Program-made: the position numbers and the translations under genes
Shown: piece by piece, positions 1-9,771 of the stretch
Numbering within the stretch: the stretch's first letter is position 1
How the letters are laid out: each line of letters begins with the position of its first letter
Notes under the pieces: model-generated
What the model saw: only the letters and a program-made list of their open reading frames with translations
The model's database searches: none
What the model was told of the DNA's origin: nothing
Source: Virgibacillus phasianinus
GTDB lineage: Bacteria; Bacillota; Bacilli; Bacillales; Amphibacillaceae
Direction of reading: 5' to 3'
DNA: 64,000 nucleotides
Assembly: GCF_002216775.1 (NCBI RefSeq)
Contig: NZ_CP022315.1
Span: 2,790,001 to 2,854,000 of the forward strand

Positions 1-130
1 GACAAGAGCAACGAGCAAATCCATGATGGAACATACTATTATCCTTAATCGGCTGCACCGTTTTGCAACCGGGATGTTAGGTTGGACCATCAATAACCTA
101 GCAGCAAAACCAGGCGATTCAGATGATTAA
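1..130 (+). CDS. C-terminal fragment of an unrecognised protein
   Basis: An open frame enters from the left edge and ends at TAA 128-130, giving the last 42 residues of a protein that ends in an acidic tail (GDSDD). The fragment contains the string RLHRFATGMLGW, which I cannot assign to a family. In B. subtilis the genes upstream of valS are spoVID and ysxE, but nothing here identifies either. It converges on the small minus-strand gene at 127-315; the two stop codons interlock within four bases. It could also be a chance open frame, since only 42 codons are visible. Confidence 0.45.
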   Translation, partial: TRATSKSMMEHTIILNRLHRFATGMLGWTINNLAAKPGDSDD

Positions 131-315
131 ATCCACTCTAAATAAAAGGCTATAAAAATACCAAGTATAATGCCTAATAAAAATACATCAAAAGTGGTCG
201 GGAAAAATAACGTCCGGATTAGCTGAAAAATTAAAATTGGCAGTGTAACCTTCTCAATTACGCAAATACACTGTCTGCACCATGGTGGAATTTTGTAGCG
301 ATAGTATCGTGCCAT
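127..315 (-). CDS. Small membrane protein, 62 aa, unknown function
   Basis: The chosen ATG at 315 is preceded on the minus strand by AAGGGTG at a suitable distance, and gives a 62-residue protein. An upstream in-frame extension to 480 is AT-rich and runs through the valS promoter and leader region, so it is unlikely to be translated. The N-terminus is basic and aromatic (MARYYRYK) with a short Cys pair (CRQC). One or two hydrophobic segments follow, around residues 22-35 and 40-60. I do not recognise the family. It is divergent from valS and convergent with the partial gene at the left edge. Confidence 0.6.
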   Translation of the reverse strand: MARYYRYKIPPWCRQCICVIEKVTLPILIFQLIRTLFFPTTFDVFLLGIILGIFIAFYLEWI

Positions 316-400
316 TTTTTTCACACCCTTCACATAATTACTTATTTTTATTATAATATGTTTAAAGCAATCATTTTTGTGCAGGATATAGTAATAATAG

Positions 401-429
401 TTGATTTTATAAAGATTAGTGGGTAATAT
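401..429 (+). promoter_or_regulatory. Predicted sigma-A promoter of the valS leader
   Basis: TTGATT at 401-406 and TAATAT at 424-429 are separated by 17 bases, and lie about 30 bases upstream of the valS T-box stem I. Seen in sequence; the assignment is inference. Confidence 0.55.
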
Positions 430-454
430 GAATAAATAGAAAATAAAAGGCAAT

Positions 455-690
455 GAAATGGGAAGAGTACAAGGTAACACCTAAAGAGAGGGAAATATAA
501 GCTGAGAATTTCCCAGGCATGTTGACTTGGAATGTCGCCCATGATGCTGCTTCTTTGAAATGATAGTAGAAGAAGCCGGATAAACTCCGTTAACAATATA
601 GAGTGTGCGGGCCTATTTTGGCTTGCAAACAAAGGTGGTACCACGGAAGCAATCTTTTCGTCCTTTATTGGATGAAAGGATTTTTTTATT
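455..690 (+). promoter_or_regulatory. T-box riboswitch of valS (specifier GUC, valine)
   Basis: The leader has the standard T-box parts in order. A stem I base pairs ATGGG (458-462) with CCCAT (538-542). Stem I also holds an AGAGAG element, a distal GCTGAGAA hairpin near 501, and a specifier loop GAATGTCG in which GTC at 534-536 reads valine. The conserved T-box sequence GGTGGTACCACGG follows at about 634-646. A factor-independent terminator follows the T-box. By family knowledge, uncharged tRNA-Val pairs with the specifier and the T-box bulge, stabilises the antiterminator and allows transcription of valS. Confidence 0.95.
652..688 (+). terminator. Conditional terminator of the valS T-box
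   Basis: A 12-bp stem (ATCTTTTCGTCC with GGATGAAAGGAT, two G-U pairs) is followed by a run of T. It lies directly after the T-box sequence, so it is the regulated terminator of the leader. Confidence 0.9.
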
Positions 691-714
691 TGCAAAAAAT
701 GGGAGGAAAAAGCA

Positions 715-3360
715 ATGTCAGAAAAACCGCAAAGCAGTTTACCGAAAAAGTATGATCCAAAAGCTGTTGAACAAAATCGATATAAATTCTGGGTGGAAGG
801 GAAATATTTTGAAGCAAAAGGAGATTCGGGCAAGGAGCCCTTCACAATCGTTATCCCCCCGCCAAATGTAACCGGTAAATTACATTTGGGTCATGCCTGG
901 GATACCGCTATGCAGGATACCATATCACGAATAAAACGGATGCAGGGATATGATGTCCTCTGGTTACCAGGAATGGATCATGCAGGTATTGCTACTCAGG
1001 CTAAAGTTGAAGCGAAGTTAAAAGAGCAGGGTGAGTCACGATACGATCTGGGCCGGGAAAAGTTTGTTGAAAAAGTTTGGGACTGGAAGGAAGAATATGC
1101 TGATTTTATCCGGCAACAATGGGAAAAGCTTGGGCTTGGATTGGATTATTCCCGTGAACGTTTTACGATGGATGAAGGTTTATCTGACGCTGTTCGGGAA
1201 GTTTTTGTTACCCTTTATAATAAAGGTTTAATTTACCGTGGTGAGTATATCATTAACTGGGATCCGAAAACGAAAACAGCACTATCTGATATAGAGGTTA
1301 TTCATAAAGAAATTCAAGGCCATTTTTATCACCTCAGATATCCGATTAAGGATAGTGATGAATTTATAGAAATTGCAACAACACGCCCAGAAACAATGCT
1401 TGGTGATACTGCCGTAGCAGTCCATTCAAAGGATGAACGCTACAAACATTTGGTAGGTAAAAAAGTAATTTTACCAATTGTTGGTCGTGAAATAGACATC
1501 GTCGCCGACGACTACGTTGATCGCGATTTCGGGTCTGGTGCTGTAAAAATCACACCTGCTCATGATCCAAATGATTTTGAAATAGGAAATCGTCATAATC
1601 TTGAACGTGTGCTGGTTATGAATGAAGACGGAACAATGAATAAAAACGCTGGCAAATATCAAGGGCTTAACCGTTTCGATTGCCGCAAACAAATTGTGAA
1701 TGACTTAAAAGAAGCGGGCGTACTATTCAAGATAGAGGATCATACGCATACGGTTGGGCACTCTGAACGCAGTGATGCAGTTGTTGAGCCTTATCTATCA
1801 ACGCAATGGTTTGTTGACATGCAGCCATTGGCAGATGCTTCAGTTGAGATGCAAAATGGGAAAGAAAAGATAAATTTTGTACCAGAACGATTTGAAAATA
1901 CCTATTTGCATTGGATGGATAACATAAGGGATTGGTGTATCTCCAGACAATTATGGTGGGGACACCGGATTCCAGCATGGTATCACAAGGAAACAAATGA
2001 AATTTACGTTGGAAAAGAAGCGCCAGCAGATAGTGAGAATTGGGAACAAGATGAGGATGTTTTAGATACATGGTTTTCATCAGCTTTATGGCCATTCTCA
2101 ACAATGGGTTGGCCAAATGAAGATGCAGCGGACTTTAAACGTCATTTTCCGAATGATGTTCTCGTTACGGGTTATGACATTATCTTCTTCTGGGTAGCAC
2201 GGATGATTTTCCAATCCATTGAATTCACCGGGGAACGCCCATTTAAGGATGTTGTCATGCATGGATTAATCCGTGATGCTGAAGGACGGAAGATGAGTAA
2301 ATCGCTTGGCAACGGCGTGGATCCAATGGATGTCATCGATAAATATGGTGCGGATTCCCTACGCTATTTCTTATTAACTGGATCTTCACCGGGACAGGAT
2401 CTTCGCTTCTATTGGGAAAAGATAGAGTCCACTTGGAACTTTGCGAATAAAATTTGGAATGCATCCCGTTTCTGTCTGATGAATATGGAAGGCTTTGCCT
2501 ACAAAGATATTGATTTATCAGGCGAGAAGTCGGTCGCAGACAAATGGATTCTGACCAGACTGAATGAAACCATTGAACAAGTATCGAAAAACACTGCTAA
2601 ATACGAGTTCGGTGAAGCGGGTCGTCATCTGTATACCTTCATTTGGGATGATCTTTGCGATTGGTATATCGAAATGGCAAAATTACCATTATATGGCGAG
2701 GATGAAACCAAGAAAAAAACAACTCAGTCAGTTCTTGCTTATGTATTGGATAATACAATGCGCATGTTACATCCGTTCATGCCATTTATTACGGAGGAAA
2801 TATGGCAGGAGCTGCCACACCAGGGTGAATCCATTACCATTGCACAGTGGCCGGAAGTCCGTGAAGATTTGCATAGTGAACAGGCGAAGAAAGAAATGAA
2901 TCTGCTTGTATCAATCATAAAGACAGTGCGGAATATACGTGCAGAGGTTAATACTCCAATGTCTAAACAGGTGAAGCTGCTTGTTCAGGGAGAAGATAAA
3001 ACAACCATTTCAGAGCTTGAAGCGAATCGGAACTATTTAGAGCGTTTTTGTAACACGAGTGAATTAATGATAGCTACAGATATAGAGGTTCCGGAAAAAG
3101 CGATGTCGGCCGTAGTAACCGGTATAGAACTATTTTTACCATTAGAAGGCTTAATCGACATTGATAAAGAACGATCAAGACTGGAAAGCGAACTGGATAA
3201 ATGGAACAAGGAAGTGGAAAGGGTACAAAAAAAATTGGCCAATGAAGGTTTTGTAAAGAAGGCACCAGAGACTGTAGTTGCAGAAGAAAAACAAAAAGAG
3301 AAAGATTATCTCGAAAAGCAAGCGAAGGTTAAAGCACGTTTGGCAGAATTAAATAGCTAA
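715..3360 (+). CDS. valS: Valyl-tRNA synthetase
   Basis: This class I aminoacyl-tRNA synthetase charges tRNA-Val with valine in the cytoplasm. The 881-residue length is normal for the family. The HIGH signature appears as HLGH at residues 57-60, preceded by PPPNVTGKL, and KMSKS is at 526-530. The region between them holds the editing domain. The C-terminal 70 residues form the Lys/Glu-rich coiled coil typical of bacterial ValRS. The ATG at 715 follows GGGAGGAAAAAGCA. The T-box upstream ties expression to the charging of tRNA-Val. A hairpin terminator follows the stop. Confidence 0.98.
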   Translation: MSEKPQSSLPKKYDPKAVEQNRYKFWVEGKYFEAKGDSGKEPFTIVIPPPNVTGKLHLGHAWDTAMQDTISRIKRMQGYDVLWLPGMDHAGIATQAKVEAKLKEQGESRYDLGREKFVEKVWDWKEEYADFIRQQWEKLGLGLDYSRERFTMDEGLSDAVREVFVTLYNKGLIYRGEYIINWDPKTKTALSDIEVIHKEIQGHFYHLRYPIKDSDEFIEIATTRPETMLGDTAVAVHSKDERYKHLVGKKVILPIVGREIDIVADDYVDRDFGSGAVKITPAHDPNDFEIGNRHNLERVLVMNEDGTMNKNAGKYQGLNRFDCRKQIVNDLKEAGVLFKIEDHTHTVGHSERSDAVVEPYLSTQWFVDMQPLADASVEMQNGKEKINFVPERFENTYLHWMDNIRDWCISRQLWWGHRIPAWYHKETNEIYVGKEAPADSENWEQDEDVLDTWFSSALWPFSTMGWPNEDAADFKRHFPNDVLVTGYDIIFFWVARMIFQSIEFTGERPFKDVVMHGLIRDAEGRKMSKSLGNGVDPMDVIDKYGADSLRYFLLTGSSPGQDLRFYWEKIESTWNFANKIWNASRFCLMNMEGFAYKDIDLSGEKSVADKWILTRLNETIEQVSKNTAKYEFGEAGRHLYTFIWDDLCDWYIEMAKLPLYGEDETKKKTTQSVLAYVLDNTMRMLHPFMPFITEEIWQELPHQGESITIAQWPEVREDLHSEQAKKEMNLLVSIIKTVRNIRAEVNTPMSKQVKLLVQGEDKTTISELEANRNYLERFCNTSELMIATDIEVPEKAMSAVVTGIELFLPLEGLIDIDKERSRLESELDKWNKEVERVQKKLANEGFVKKAPETVVAEEKQKEKDYLEKQAKVKARLAELNS

Positions 3361-3365
3361 TAAAG

Positions 3366-3400
3366 AAAGCGGAATTCCACTAGTGAGGTTCCGCTTTTCT
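3366..3400. terminator. Bidirectional terminator between valS and the ATP-grasp genes
   Basis: AAAGCGGAA (3366-3374) and TTCCGCTTT (3389-3397) form a perfect 9-bp stem with T-rich sequence on both sides. It can end valS transcription and that of the converging ATP-grasp pair. Confidence 0.8.
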
Positions 3401-4257
3401 TAAATTAATTTCGATTTAATATGGGTGATATATTTTTGTAAAATGTTAACGTCACTGACGGCACTTAATGTTCGTGAACCCACTACATCTTCTATTTCAT
3501 TAAATAATAATGTTCCATCCTTTTTGAACAAAAAGTCGATTCCTACCATATCAAATTGAAAATGGTTGACAATACGATTGATCAGGCTGATTTCTTCTGC
3601 ATGTAATGTGTACCAGGAAGCAGTTCCGCCTAATTTGTAATTTGCCCGAAAGTCATTGTCATTTTCCCTTATCACAGATCCAATAATCTTACTGCCCACT
3701 ATAAAAACACGCAGATCTTTACCAGGTATTACATCACATGACTGCATGATAATATTGGACGAGGATAGTGTTTCCACTGCCTGCTGCAGGTCTTGTTTTG
3801 TTTCAATCAGAAACACTTGTTTTCCCCCACGTCCTGCAGCTTCTTTTAATACAATTGGCAGGTCAGGTAAAGGAGAATGTTGAAGTAATTTCGTGCTTGT
3901 AAAAACTGTATTCACCATTGGTACTTGCAATTCATGTACATAATGATGGGTTAATGCTTTATTATTGCAAATTCGAGAAACTGCTGAAGAATTGAACACA
4001 TGAATTCCCATTGCTTCAAGCTGTAAACTTAGCTGTGGATCAATAGTACGTACGACTGCAAAATCCGGTAATTTAACAATCCTATTATTTATTAAGACAG
4101 TTCGCTTATTGGTTAGAATACCTAAAGTAATGGTTTCCCTAACTATTACTTCAAGCGCGATGTCCTGTACTTCTGCCTCTTTTTGAAACCAATTAATATA
4201 AGATAGATTGTCCTCTGCATCCTCTTGATTATAGATTAGCCAACCGTTATATTTCAC
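3400..4257 (-). CDS. ATP-grasp protein, RimK-like (second of a pair)
   Basis: This 285-residue protein has the layout of a RimK/glutathione-synthetase type ATP-grasp ligase: an N-terminal pre-grasp region (1-95), an ATP-binding lysine and glycine loop (VLKEAAGRGGKQVF, about 136-150), and a C-terminal metal site. Such enzymes join a carboxylate to an amine through an acyl-phosphate. Substrate is unknown. The usual Glu-x-Asn metal motif reads NEIEDVVGSR here, so the Asn is replaced by Glu. The GTG start at 4257 has GAGGTGA upstream. It lies 17 bases after a paralogue (4275-5168), almost certainly co-transcribed with it. No precursor peptide or transporter gene is adjacent. Confidence 0.8.
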   Translation of the reverse strand: MKYNGWLIYNQEDAEDNLSYINWFQKEAEVQDIALEVIVRETITLGILTNKRTVLINNRIVKLPDFAVVRTIDPQLSLQLEAMGIHVFNSSAVSRICNNKALTHHYVHELQVPMVNTVFTSTKLLQHSPLPDLPIVLKEAAGRGGKQVFLIETKQDLQQAVETLSSSNIIMQSCDVIPGKDLRVFIVGSKIIGSVIRENDNDFRANYKLGGTASWYTLHAEEISLINRIVNHFQFDMVGIDFLFKKDGTLLFNEIEDVVGSRTLSAVSDVNILQKYITHIKSKLI

Positions 4258-4274
4258 CTGAGTTCACCTCATTT

Positions 4275-5168
4275 CTATTTTTCCTTGTCAACAATATAAT
4301 CGATGATATAATCCGCGACGTTTATTTTTGTACAATCATACATATTCCGTATATGTGCATTGGAATTTAGTTCACAAATAATTGGATGTCCATCCGCACC
4401 AAAAAGTAAATCAACCCCAGCAAAGTCGGCACCAATTGCTTTTGTTGCAGCGATAGCAATTTCATTTTCTTTAGGAGTGGGCTGATAGGATTCCATAGTT
4501 CCACCAGCAGTCACGTTTGCCCGAAAGTCATCAGAGGCGGTCCGCATCATGGCTGCGACTACTTCATCGCCAACAACATGTAATCGCATATCTTTTCCAT
4601 AGCTTGAATCGATAAATTCCTGAAACATAAAGGGTTTTCCCTGTAACATTGCTACCTTTTCCTTTAATTCTTGGGCTGTGTGTACCAAATAGACTTGTTC
4701 GCCGAAGGATCCAAATGCTTCTTTTACAATCATTGGAAGACCCAATGTTGTAACGGCCTTATCGCAAGTGGCATGATCCACTTCCACATTGTTCATAAAA
4801 ATCTTAGGAGCAATGATTGTTTTCGGTATTGGCAGGTTATGTATGGATAAGGCTTGATAGGTTAAAATTTTATCATCACTTATGCGAATGGCGTCAGAGC
4901 AGTTATATACACGTACACCCATCTGCTCCAATTGATTGGCAAGATATATATCTTTATCCGTAAAAATGACAAAATTCGGTAATAGTTGCTCATCATCATC
5001 AATTAAAATTACTTCATCAGCAGTTAAAAAAGACAAAAGTTCATTGTTCTTCCAAATTTTAGCTGGAACATCCTTACGCGCTGCTGCCTTTTGTAACCAT
5101 TCCGCAAAGTCAAGAAATTTATTGCCGGGTAAATGGCCATTATAAATAATCCATCCGTTTAGTCTCAC
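4275..5168 (-). CDS. ATP-grasp ligase, RimK-like (first of a pair)
   Basis: This 297-residue protein is similar in plan to the next gene: an opening MRLNGWIIYNG resembles MKYNGWLIYNQ in the partner, showing a tandem duplication. It has the lysine/glycine-rich nucleotide loop VKEAFGSFGEQVYLV (about 150-164), an LxGDxV-like strand (VVGDEVVAAMMR), and an intact metal-binding end (DLLFG then ICELNSN). This is the RimK/F420-ligase type of amino-acid ligase. Substrate is unknown. The start is GTG at 5168, with GAAGGGAA upstream. It is divergent from folC. Confidence 0.8.
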   Translation of the reverse strand: MRLNGWIIYNGHLPGNKFLDFAEWLQKAAARKDVPAKIWKNNELLSFLTADEVILIDDDEQLLPNFVIFTDKDIYLANQLEQMGVRVYNCSDAIRISDDKILTYQALSIHNLPIPKTIIAPKIFMNNVEVDHATCDKAVTTLGLPMIVKEAFGSFGEQVYLVHTAQELKEKVAMLQGKPFMFQEFIDSSYGKDMRLHVVGDEVVAAMMRTASDDFRANVTAGGTMESYQPTPKENEIAIAATKAIGADFAGVDLLFGADGHPIICELNSNAHIRNMYDCTKINVADYIIDYIVDKEK

Positions 5169-5201
5169 TATTGTCGTTCCCTTCTATATCAATTGATTCA
5201 A

Positions 5202-5210
5202 TGCTATACT
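5202..5210 (+). promoter_or_regulatory. Predicted extended -10 promoter of folC
   Basis: TGCTATACT is an extended -10 element, 37 bases before the folC start. The -35 region is weak. Confidence 0.45.
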
Positions 5211-5247
5211 AATTTTAAAGTTATGATAGAAAGTCAGTGGTGAAGCT

Positions 5248-6525
5248 ATGTTTAATCATTATCATGAAGTCGAAACATTTTTTAATCAAAGAAAGTCGTT
5301 CGGAATTAAGCCTGGTTTGGACCGCATCAAATCACTACTAAAGATGCTTTTGAATCCTGAACAGAAAATACAGGCAATCCATGTAGCCGGTACCAATGGA
5401 AAGGGATCAACCATTCAATACATAAATAATGCACTGCGCCGTAATGATTATCGAGTCGGCAGGTTTATATCCCCAAGTGCAAACGGATTGACAGACCATA
5501 TTTTTGTTAATGATGATCCAATTAGTCAAAAGAAATTTACCAAGCTTATGAATGAAATGTACCCTTATATCAGTCAGTTGGACGAGCAGAATAACCATCC
5601 TACTGAATTTGAAATAATTACCGCTCTTGCATTTCTATATTTTGCCGAGTCAGTAGATATTGCATTAATTGAAGCTGGAATGGGCGGCAGGGAAGATACA
5701 ACAAATTGCTTTCTTCCTCTTCTATCTATTATAACAAATGTTAGCCATGACCATATGGCATTTTTAGGCAATACTGTCGAAAAAATTGCCTTACACAAGG
5801 CGGGTATCATTAAGATGCAGACACCGGTTATTATCGGGCCGATGGCAGCTCCCGCTATGCAGGTAATGGAACGAGAAGCGGCCTCTCTTCAGGCAAAATT
5901 ATACCGGTATGGAATGGAATTCAACTCTGCGGATGAAGGACAATCACATTTCATTTGGAAAGACAGATGGAAACATAATGAACTAAATGTTAGTATTCAA
6001 ATGATAGGAAAACATCAACAGGTAAATGCCTCGTTAGCAGTTATGGCAGTTATGCTATTATCCGAACAGGATTATAAGATTGATTTGGGCAAAGCCCTGA
6101 ATGGTATATTTCATACGACCGTGCCAGGCCGCTATGAATTAGTAAATGAAAATCCAAGAATTGTCCTGGATGGTGCACATAATGAAGCAGGTATTTTATC
6201 ATTTATACAAGCAGTCAATTCCATACCTTCAAACCATAACAAACATGTAATTTTTGCTGCATTTAAGGATAAGGATATATACAATATGATTCATCTGCTA
6301 TCTAATCAGTTTGGTTCCATTGCCCTGACTACCTTTGATCATCCACGTGCAGCTACCATCGATGACCTTGCAAACTTTGCAAATACTGACAATGTGACAC
6401 TGGAAAATGATTGGATGAAGATGTTGGAAAGGGTAGTAAATACACCGAAACCAGATACGGATTATTTTGTTACGGGATCATTGAATTTTATAGCAAAGGT
6501 TAGAAAATTTCTAGCGGAGCAATAA
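5248..6525 (+). CDS. folC: Folylpolyglutamate synthase / dihydrofolate synthase
   Basis: FolC adds glutamate to dihydropteroate and extends the polyglutamate tail of folates, using ATP. The 425-residue length and the Mur-ligase fold fit. The P-loop GTNGKGS lies at residues 48-54, the folate-binding IEAGMGGR loop at about 143-150, and the C-terminal domain begins with PGRYE and LDGAHNEAG. The ATG follows a GGTGAAG sequence. As in B. subtilis, it lies downstream of valS, although here two ATP-grasp genes intervene. A strong terminator follows. Confidence 0.96.
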   Translation: MFNHYHEVETFFNQRKSFGIKPGLDRIKSLLKMLLNPEQKIQAIHVAGTNGKGSTIQYINNALRRNDYRVGRFISPSANGLTDHIFVNDDPISQKKFTKLMNEMYPYISQLDEQNNHPTEFEIITALAFLYFAESVDIALIEAGMGGREDTTNCFLPLLSIITNVSHDHMAFLGNTVEKIALHKAGIIKMQTPVIIGPMAAPAMQVMEREAASLQAKLYRYGMEFNSADEGQSHFIWKDRWKHNELNVSIQMIGKHQQVNASLAVMAVMLLSEQDYKIDLGKALNGIFHTTVPGRYELVNENPRIVLDGAHNEAGILSFIQAVNSIPSNHNKHVIFAAFKDKDIYNMIHLLSNQFGSIALTTFDHPRAATIDDLANFANTDNVTLENDWMKMLERVVNTPKPDTDYFVTGSLNFIAKVRKFLAEQ

Positions 6526-6534
6526 TCTTGTAAT

Positions 6535-6581
6535 CAACAAAAACCCTGTATATTATCGGGGTTTTTGTTGAATAGTTTTTT
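6535..6581 (+). terminator. Terminator of folC
   Basis: CAACAAAAACCC pairs with GGGTTTTTGTTG around a short loop, followed by AATAGTTTTTTG. Confidence 0.85.
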
Positions 6582-6661
6582 GTTACTAGTGACAAAACTC
6601 GTCTTACTTTTCAATTTTCATATGATAGAGTATAGAAAACTTGGGAAAGTGAGGGGAAAAA

Positions 6662-7579
6662 ATGGACAAACGAAAAACGATAATAGTATGGATGGATGGC
6701 AAAAAGACCAAAGTTTCGAAAAATGACACTAAAAATAATCCAATGCAATCTACTTACACAAATACAGAACAAGCAGCTGCTCAAGAGAGTAATAATGAAA
6801 TTGATCCAATCCCCACTTATATAAGACAAAATAGCTTAGAAGAGGAAGCAGCTTTTAAAAAAGGTAAAGGAAATAAGAACAAACTAATAAAACATATTTT
6901 TATAGCTACAATGACAGCAGTGTTACTGGGAGTGGGCCTGGGGATATTTATGTTAAATATGTTTACTAATATTGATGCAAATGAGGTTAACGGAAAAATC
7001 GGCTCAACAGGGGAAACCACAGGTGCAAACAAGGGGGTAACTGCGACTGACCAAGCCACATACACCCTGAAGGGTTTACAGGCGTTTGTGCTTCAGGCAG
7101 GACTGTTTAATGATGAGGCTAATGTAGCTGTTGTACAGAACAAGTTTAACGATGCCGGAATTCAAACAATGGTATGGAAGCGGGACGATCAATACTATTT
7201 ATTTGCCAATATAGCACAGGCGAAAGATCAGACGGATGATGAAAAAGCGGCATATAAGGCATCCGACCTTGAAACATATGCCAAAAAATGGACAACCACT
7301 GAGACCAATGTCACAATAACTGATGCTGAATATAACTGGCTGCAGAACTTTCACAACCTGTGGAATGCATCATTAGAAAAAGTTTCGGCTGATCAATCAT
7401 TACCATCAACCAAATGGGAAGATTGGATAGCCTCCTATCCTGAAAACGCGAAAAATACGGCCGAATTTTACCAAGCAGTAAAAGAAAATCAATCCAGTAT
7501 TAGTGAAGCAAGTAAAGAGTCAGCACCAATCGTTTTATTAAATATCTGGAATCAGTTTGATCAATTAGTTTTAAAGTAA
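6662..7579 (+). CDS. spoIIB: SpoIIB-like SPOR-domain sporulation protein
   Basis: SpoIIB acts in septal peptidoglycan dissolution and localisation of the engulfment machinery during sporulation. The 305-residue protein has the expected order: a hydrophilic cytoplasmic N-terminus (1-75), one membrane segment (about 78-100), and an external part starting with a SPOR-like domain (about 131-205). The start MDKRKTIIVWMDGKK also resembles SpoIIB, which carries a KxTVxVxGK-like N-terminus. Position between folC and radC matches B. subtilis, except that comC and maf are missing. The ATG follows GTGAGGGG. Confidence 0.8.
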   Translation: MDKRKTIIVWMDGKKTKVSKNDTKNNPMQSTYTNTEQAAAQESNNEIDPIPTYIRQNSLEEEAAFKKGKGNKNKLIKHIFIATMTAVLLGVGLGIFMLNMFTNIDANEVNGKIGSTGETTGANKGVTATDQATYTLKGLQAFVLQAGLFNDEANVAVVQNKFNDAGIQTMVWKRDDQYYLFANIAQAKDQTDDEKAAYKASDLETYAKKWTTTETNVTITDAEYNWLQNFHNLWNASLEKVSADQSLPSTKWEDWIASYPENAKNTAEFYQAVKENQSSISEASKESAPIVLLNIWNQFDQLVLK

Positions 7580-7597
7580 TGCTGATTGGTCTTTTTT
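7559..7597 (+). terminator. Terminator overlapping the end of spoIIB
   Basis: GATCAATTAG (7559-7568) pairs with CTGATTGGTC (7582-7591), a 10-bp stem with two G-U pairs, followed by TTTTTT. The 5' arm lies inside the last codons of spoIIB. Confidence 0.75.
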
Positions 7598-7774
7598 ATT
7601 GTCAATTATATACTTTTTTATTTTATTGCTTATTACACCAGGTAAATCATCTTTTTTCTCAGATGAAAATTAAATGTTTAAGGGTTAAAAACAATTGATA
7701 ATGGAAATTTGGCCATTTGCCTGAAATCCTCTTGCCCCGCTATGATAGGATTATCTATCGAAGGAGGAATGATG

Positions 7775-8464
7775 ATGACAATACCATCCATTATGATTAA
7801 GGATGTACCAAAAGAGGACAGACCAAGGGAACGCTTATTAAAACTTGGATCAAGTCATTTGTCGAATCAGGAACTGTTAGCAATACTGCTTGGGACAGGT
7901 ACAAAGGAAGAATCTGTAATGACATTATCTCAACGAATTCTAATGCATTTTGAAGGGTTGAAACTTTTAAAGGACGCGACAATCGAAGAATTAATGGCAA
8001 TTAAAGGAATTGGTGAAGCGAAAGGGGTTTTAATGCTTGCTGCAATCGAAGTGGGAAAAAGAATGAATCAATATAAGCCCAATGACCGTTACGTTATTCG
8101 CTCACCGGAAGACGGGGCGGATTATGTTATGGAAGAAATGAGGAATCTTAATCAGGAACACTTTGTCGTCTTATTCCTTAATACAAAGAATCAAATAATT
8201 CATAATCAAACTATTTTTATTGGCAGTTTGAACGCATCTATCGTCCATCCAAGAGAAGTCTATCGCGAGGCTGTAAAGCGTTCTGCAGCATCTATTATCT
8301 GCGCTCATAACCACCCATCTGGCGATCCAACTCCATCCCAGGAAGATATTCATGTTACCAGACGACTAGTCGAATCAGGAAAAATGATTGGAATTGAACT
8401 ATTGGACCATTTAATCATAGGTGATCGAAAATTTGTATCACTAAAGGAAAAAGGATACCTATAA
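7775..8464 (+). CDS. radC: DNA repair protein RadC, JAB/MPN family
   Basis: RadC proteins have an N-terminal helix-hairpin-helix region (GIGEAKGVLML, about 74-84) and a C-terminal JAB1/MPN metalloprotease-like domain. The zinc signature HNHPSGDPTPSQED is present near residue 170. The family is linked to DNA repair and recombination, but its biochemical role is unsettled. Three ATG codons follow each other at 7769, 7772 and 7775; AAGGAGG at 7761-7767 gives ideal spacing to the last, so I start there (229 aa). It lies upstream of mreB as in other bacilli. Confidence 0.95.
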   Translation: MTIPSIMIKDVPKEDRPRERLLKLGSSHLSNQELLAILLGTGTKEESVMTLSQRILMHFEGLKLLKDATIEELMAIKGIGEAKGVLMLAAIEVGKRMNQYKPNDRYVIRSPEDGADYVMEEMRNLNQEHFVVLFLNTKNQIIHNQTIFIGSLNASIVHPREVYREAVKRSAASIICAHNHPSGDPTPSQEDIHVTRRLVESGKMIGIELLDHLIIGDRKFVSLKEKGYL

Positions 8465-8514
8465 CACTATCTATTTTACTATTTTTTTCGTATAATTATA
8501 GGGACGAGCAATAC

Positions 8515-8549
8515 AGCGCCATTTTTCAATTGTTATTGAAATTGGCGCT
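8515..8549. other. Strong hairpin between radC and mreB
   Basis: AGCGCCA-TTTTTCAAT and ATTGAAA-TTGGCGCT form a long stem with one bulge and a 4-base loop. No clear T run follows. A TATAAT at 8491-8496 just upstream could place the hairpin at the 5' end of a transcript. It may be a weak terminator of radC or an mreB leader structure. The rest of the 250-base gap shows nothing else clear. Confidence 0.4.
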
Positions 8550-8715
8550 TATTAAGATTATGAATCAATCTCTGTTTATTACCGTTTCACTTACAATGGG
8601 TGAAGAACGGTTCTAATAGGTTTATATTGGTTTCACGTTGCATAAACTGCATTAAATCGATATAGTAAAACTACATATGACAAACGAATAGGTAGATTGG
8701 AAAGGGAGATCTTTT

Positions 8716-9756
8716 TTGGGAGTATTTAATTTTTCACAGGATTTAGGGATAGATTTAGGAACAGCAAACAGCCTTGTCTTTGTAAAAGGTAAAGGTGTGG
8801 TAGTGCGGGAGCCATCTGTTGTTGCTAAAGATATTGAAACCGGACAGATTGAAGCAGTTGGCAGTTCTGCCCGTAATATGATCGGCAGGACGCCTGGTAA
8901 TATATCTGTTATTCGTCCGATGAAGGATGGGGTAATTGCTGATTATGAAACAACAGCTATCATGATGAAATACTATATTAAGAAAGCGATGCGAAATCGC
9001 TCATTTTTTGCTAAAAAGCCCAATGTAATGATATGTGTGCCATCTGGTATAACGATGGTGGAGGAACGGGCTGTTATTGATGCTACAAAACAGGCAGGAG
9101 CAAAAGATGCTTTTCCAATAGCAGAGCCGTTTGCAGCAGCGATTGGAGCAGGACTCCCGGTTTGGGAACCCACTGGAAGTATGATAGTTGACATTGGCGG
9201 AGGGACAACAGAGGTTGCCGTGATATCACTTGGTGGTATAGTTACAAGTCAATCTATTCGTATCGCTGGAGACAAGATGGATGAAGCTATCATATCCTTT
9301 ATCAAAAAGAATTATAACTTAATGATAGGTGAACGATCTGCGGAATCAATCAAAATGGATCTTGGAACAGCCGGCGAAGTGGTCGAAGATGAAGAAATGG
9401 ATATTCGTGGGCGCGATATGTTAACTGGACTGCCAAAAACAATTACGATTACAACCAAAGAAATTGCCTCATCTTTAAAGGATATTGTTGAGGCAATTGT
9501 TGAATCTGTAAAAAACACATTAGAAAGGACACCACCAGAACTTGCAGCAGACATTATGGATCGTGGAGTTGTATTATCTGGCGGTGGTTCGCTCTTAAAA
9601 AATTTAGACAGTGTCATCAGTGATGAGATAAAAATGCCTGTTTTTGTAACAGAAGATCCATTAGACAGTGTTGCTATAGGTACAGGCAAATCTTTAGAAT
9701 ACATTCAGCATTTCCGTTCCCATCCGAATGTATCAACTCGTCCAACTGTAGACTAA
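8716..9756 (+). CDS. mreB: Rod shape-determining protein MreB
   Basis: MreB is the actin-like ATPase that forms membrane-bound filaments and guides lateral wall synthesis. The 346-residue protein has the phosphate-1 motif [11 protein letters not shown] near the start, [11 protein letters not shown] near residue 158, and the conserved MKMD/GRDLLTGLPKT-type segment near 235. The N-terminus MGVFNFSQ is the likely amphipathic membrane-binding helix. Translation starts with TTG at 8716, after AAAGGGAG. It leads the mreBCD-minCD cluster. Confidence 0.97.
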   Translation: MGVFNFSQDLGIDLGTANSLVFVKGKGVVVREPSVVAKDIETGQIEAVGSSARNMIGRTPGNISVIRPMKDGVIADYETTAIMMKYYIKKAMRNRSFFAKKPNVMICVPSGITMVEERAVIDATKQAGAKDAFPIAEPFAAAIGAGLPVWEPTGSMIVDIGGGTTEVAVISLGGIVTSQSIRIAGDKMDEAIISFIKKNYNLMIGERSAESIKMDLGTAGEVVEDEEMDIRGRDMLTGLPKTITITTKEIASSLKDIVEAIVESVKNTLERTPPELAADIMDRGVVLSGGGSLLKNLDSVISDEIKMPVFVTEDPLDSVAIGTGKSLEYIQHFRSHPNVSTRPTVD

Positions 9757-9771
9757 GAAGTAGGTGTAATA

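Noticed and set aside
351-845. A 164-codon minus-strand frame
   Set aside because: It is antisense to the valS T-box and the start of valS, with no ribosome binding site or family match.
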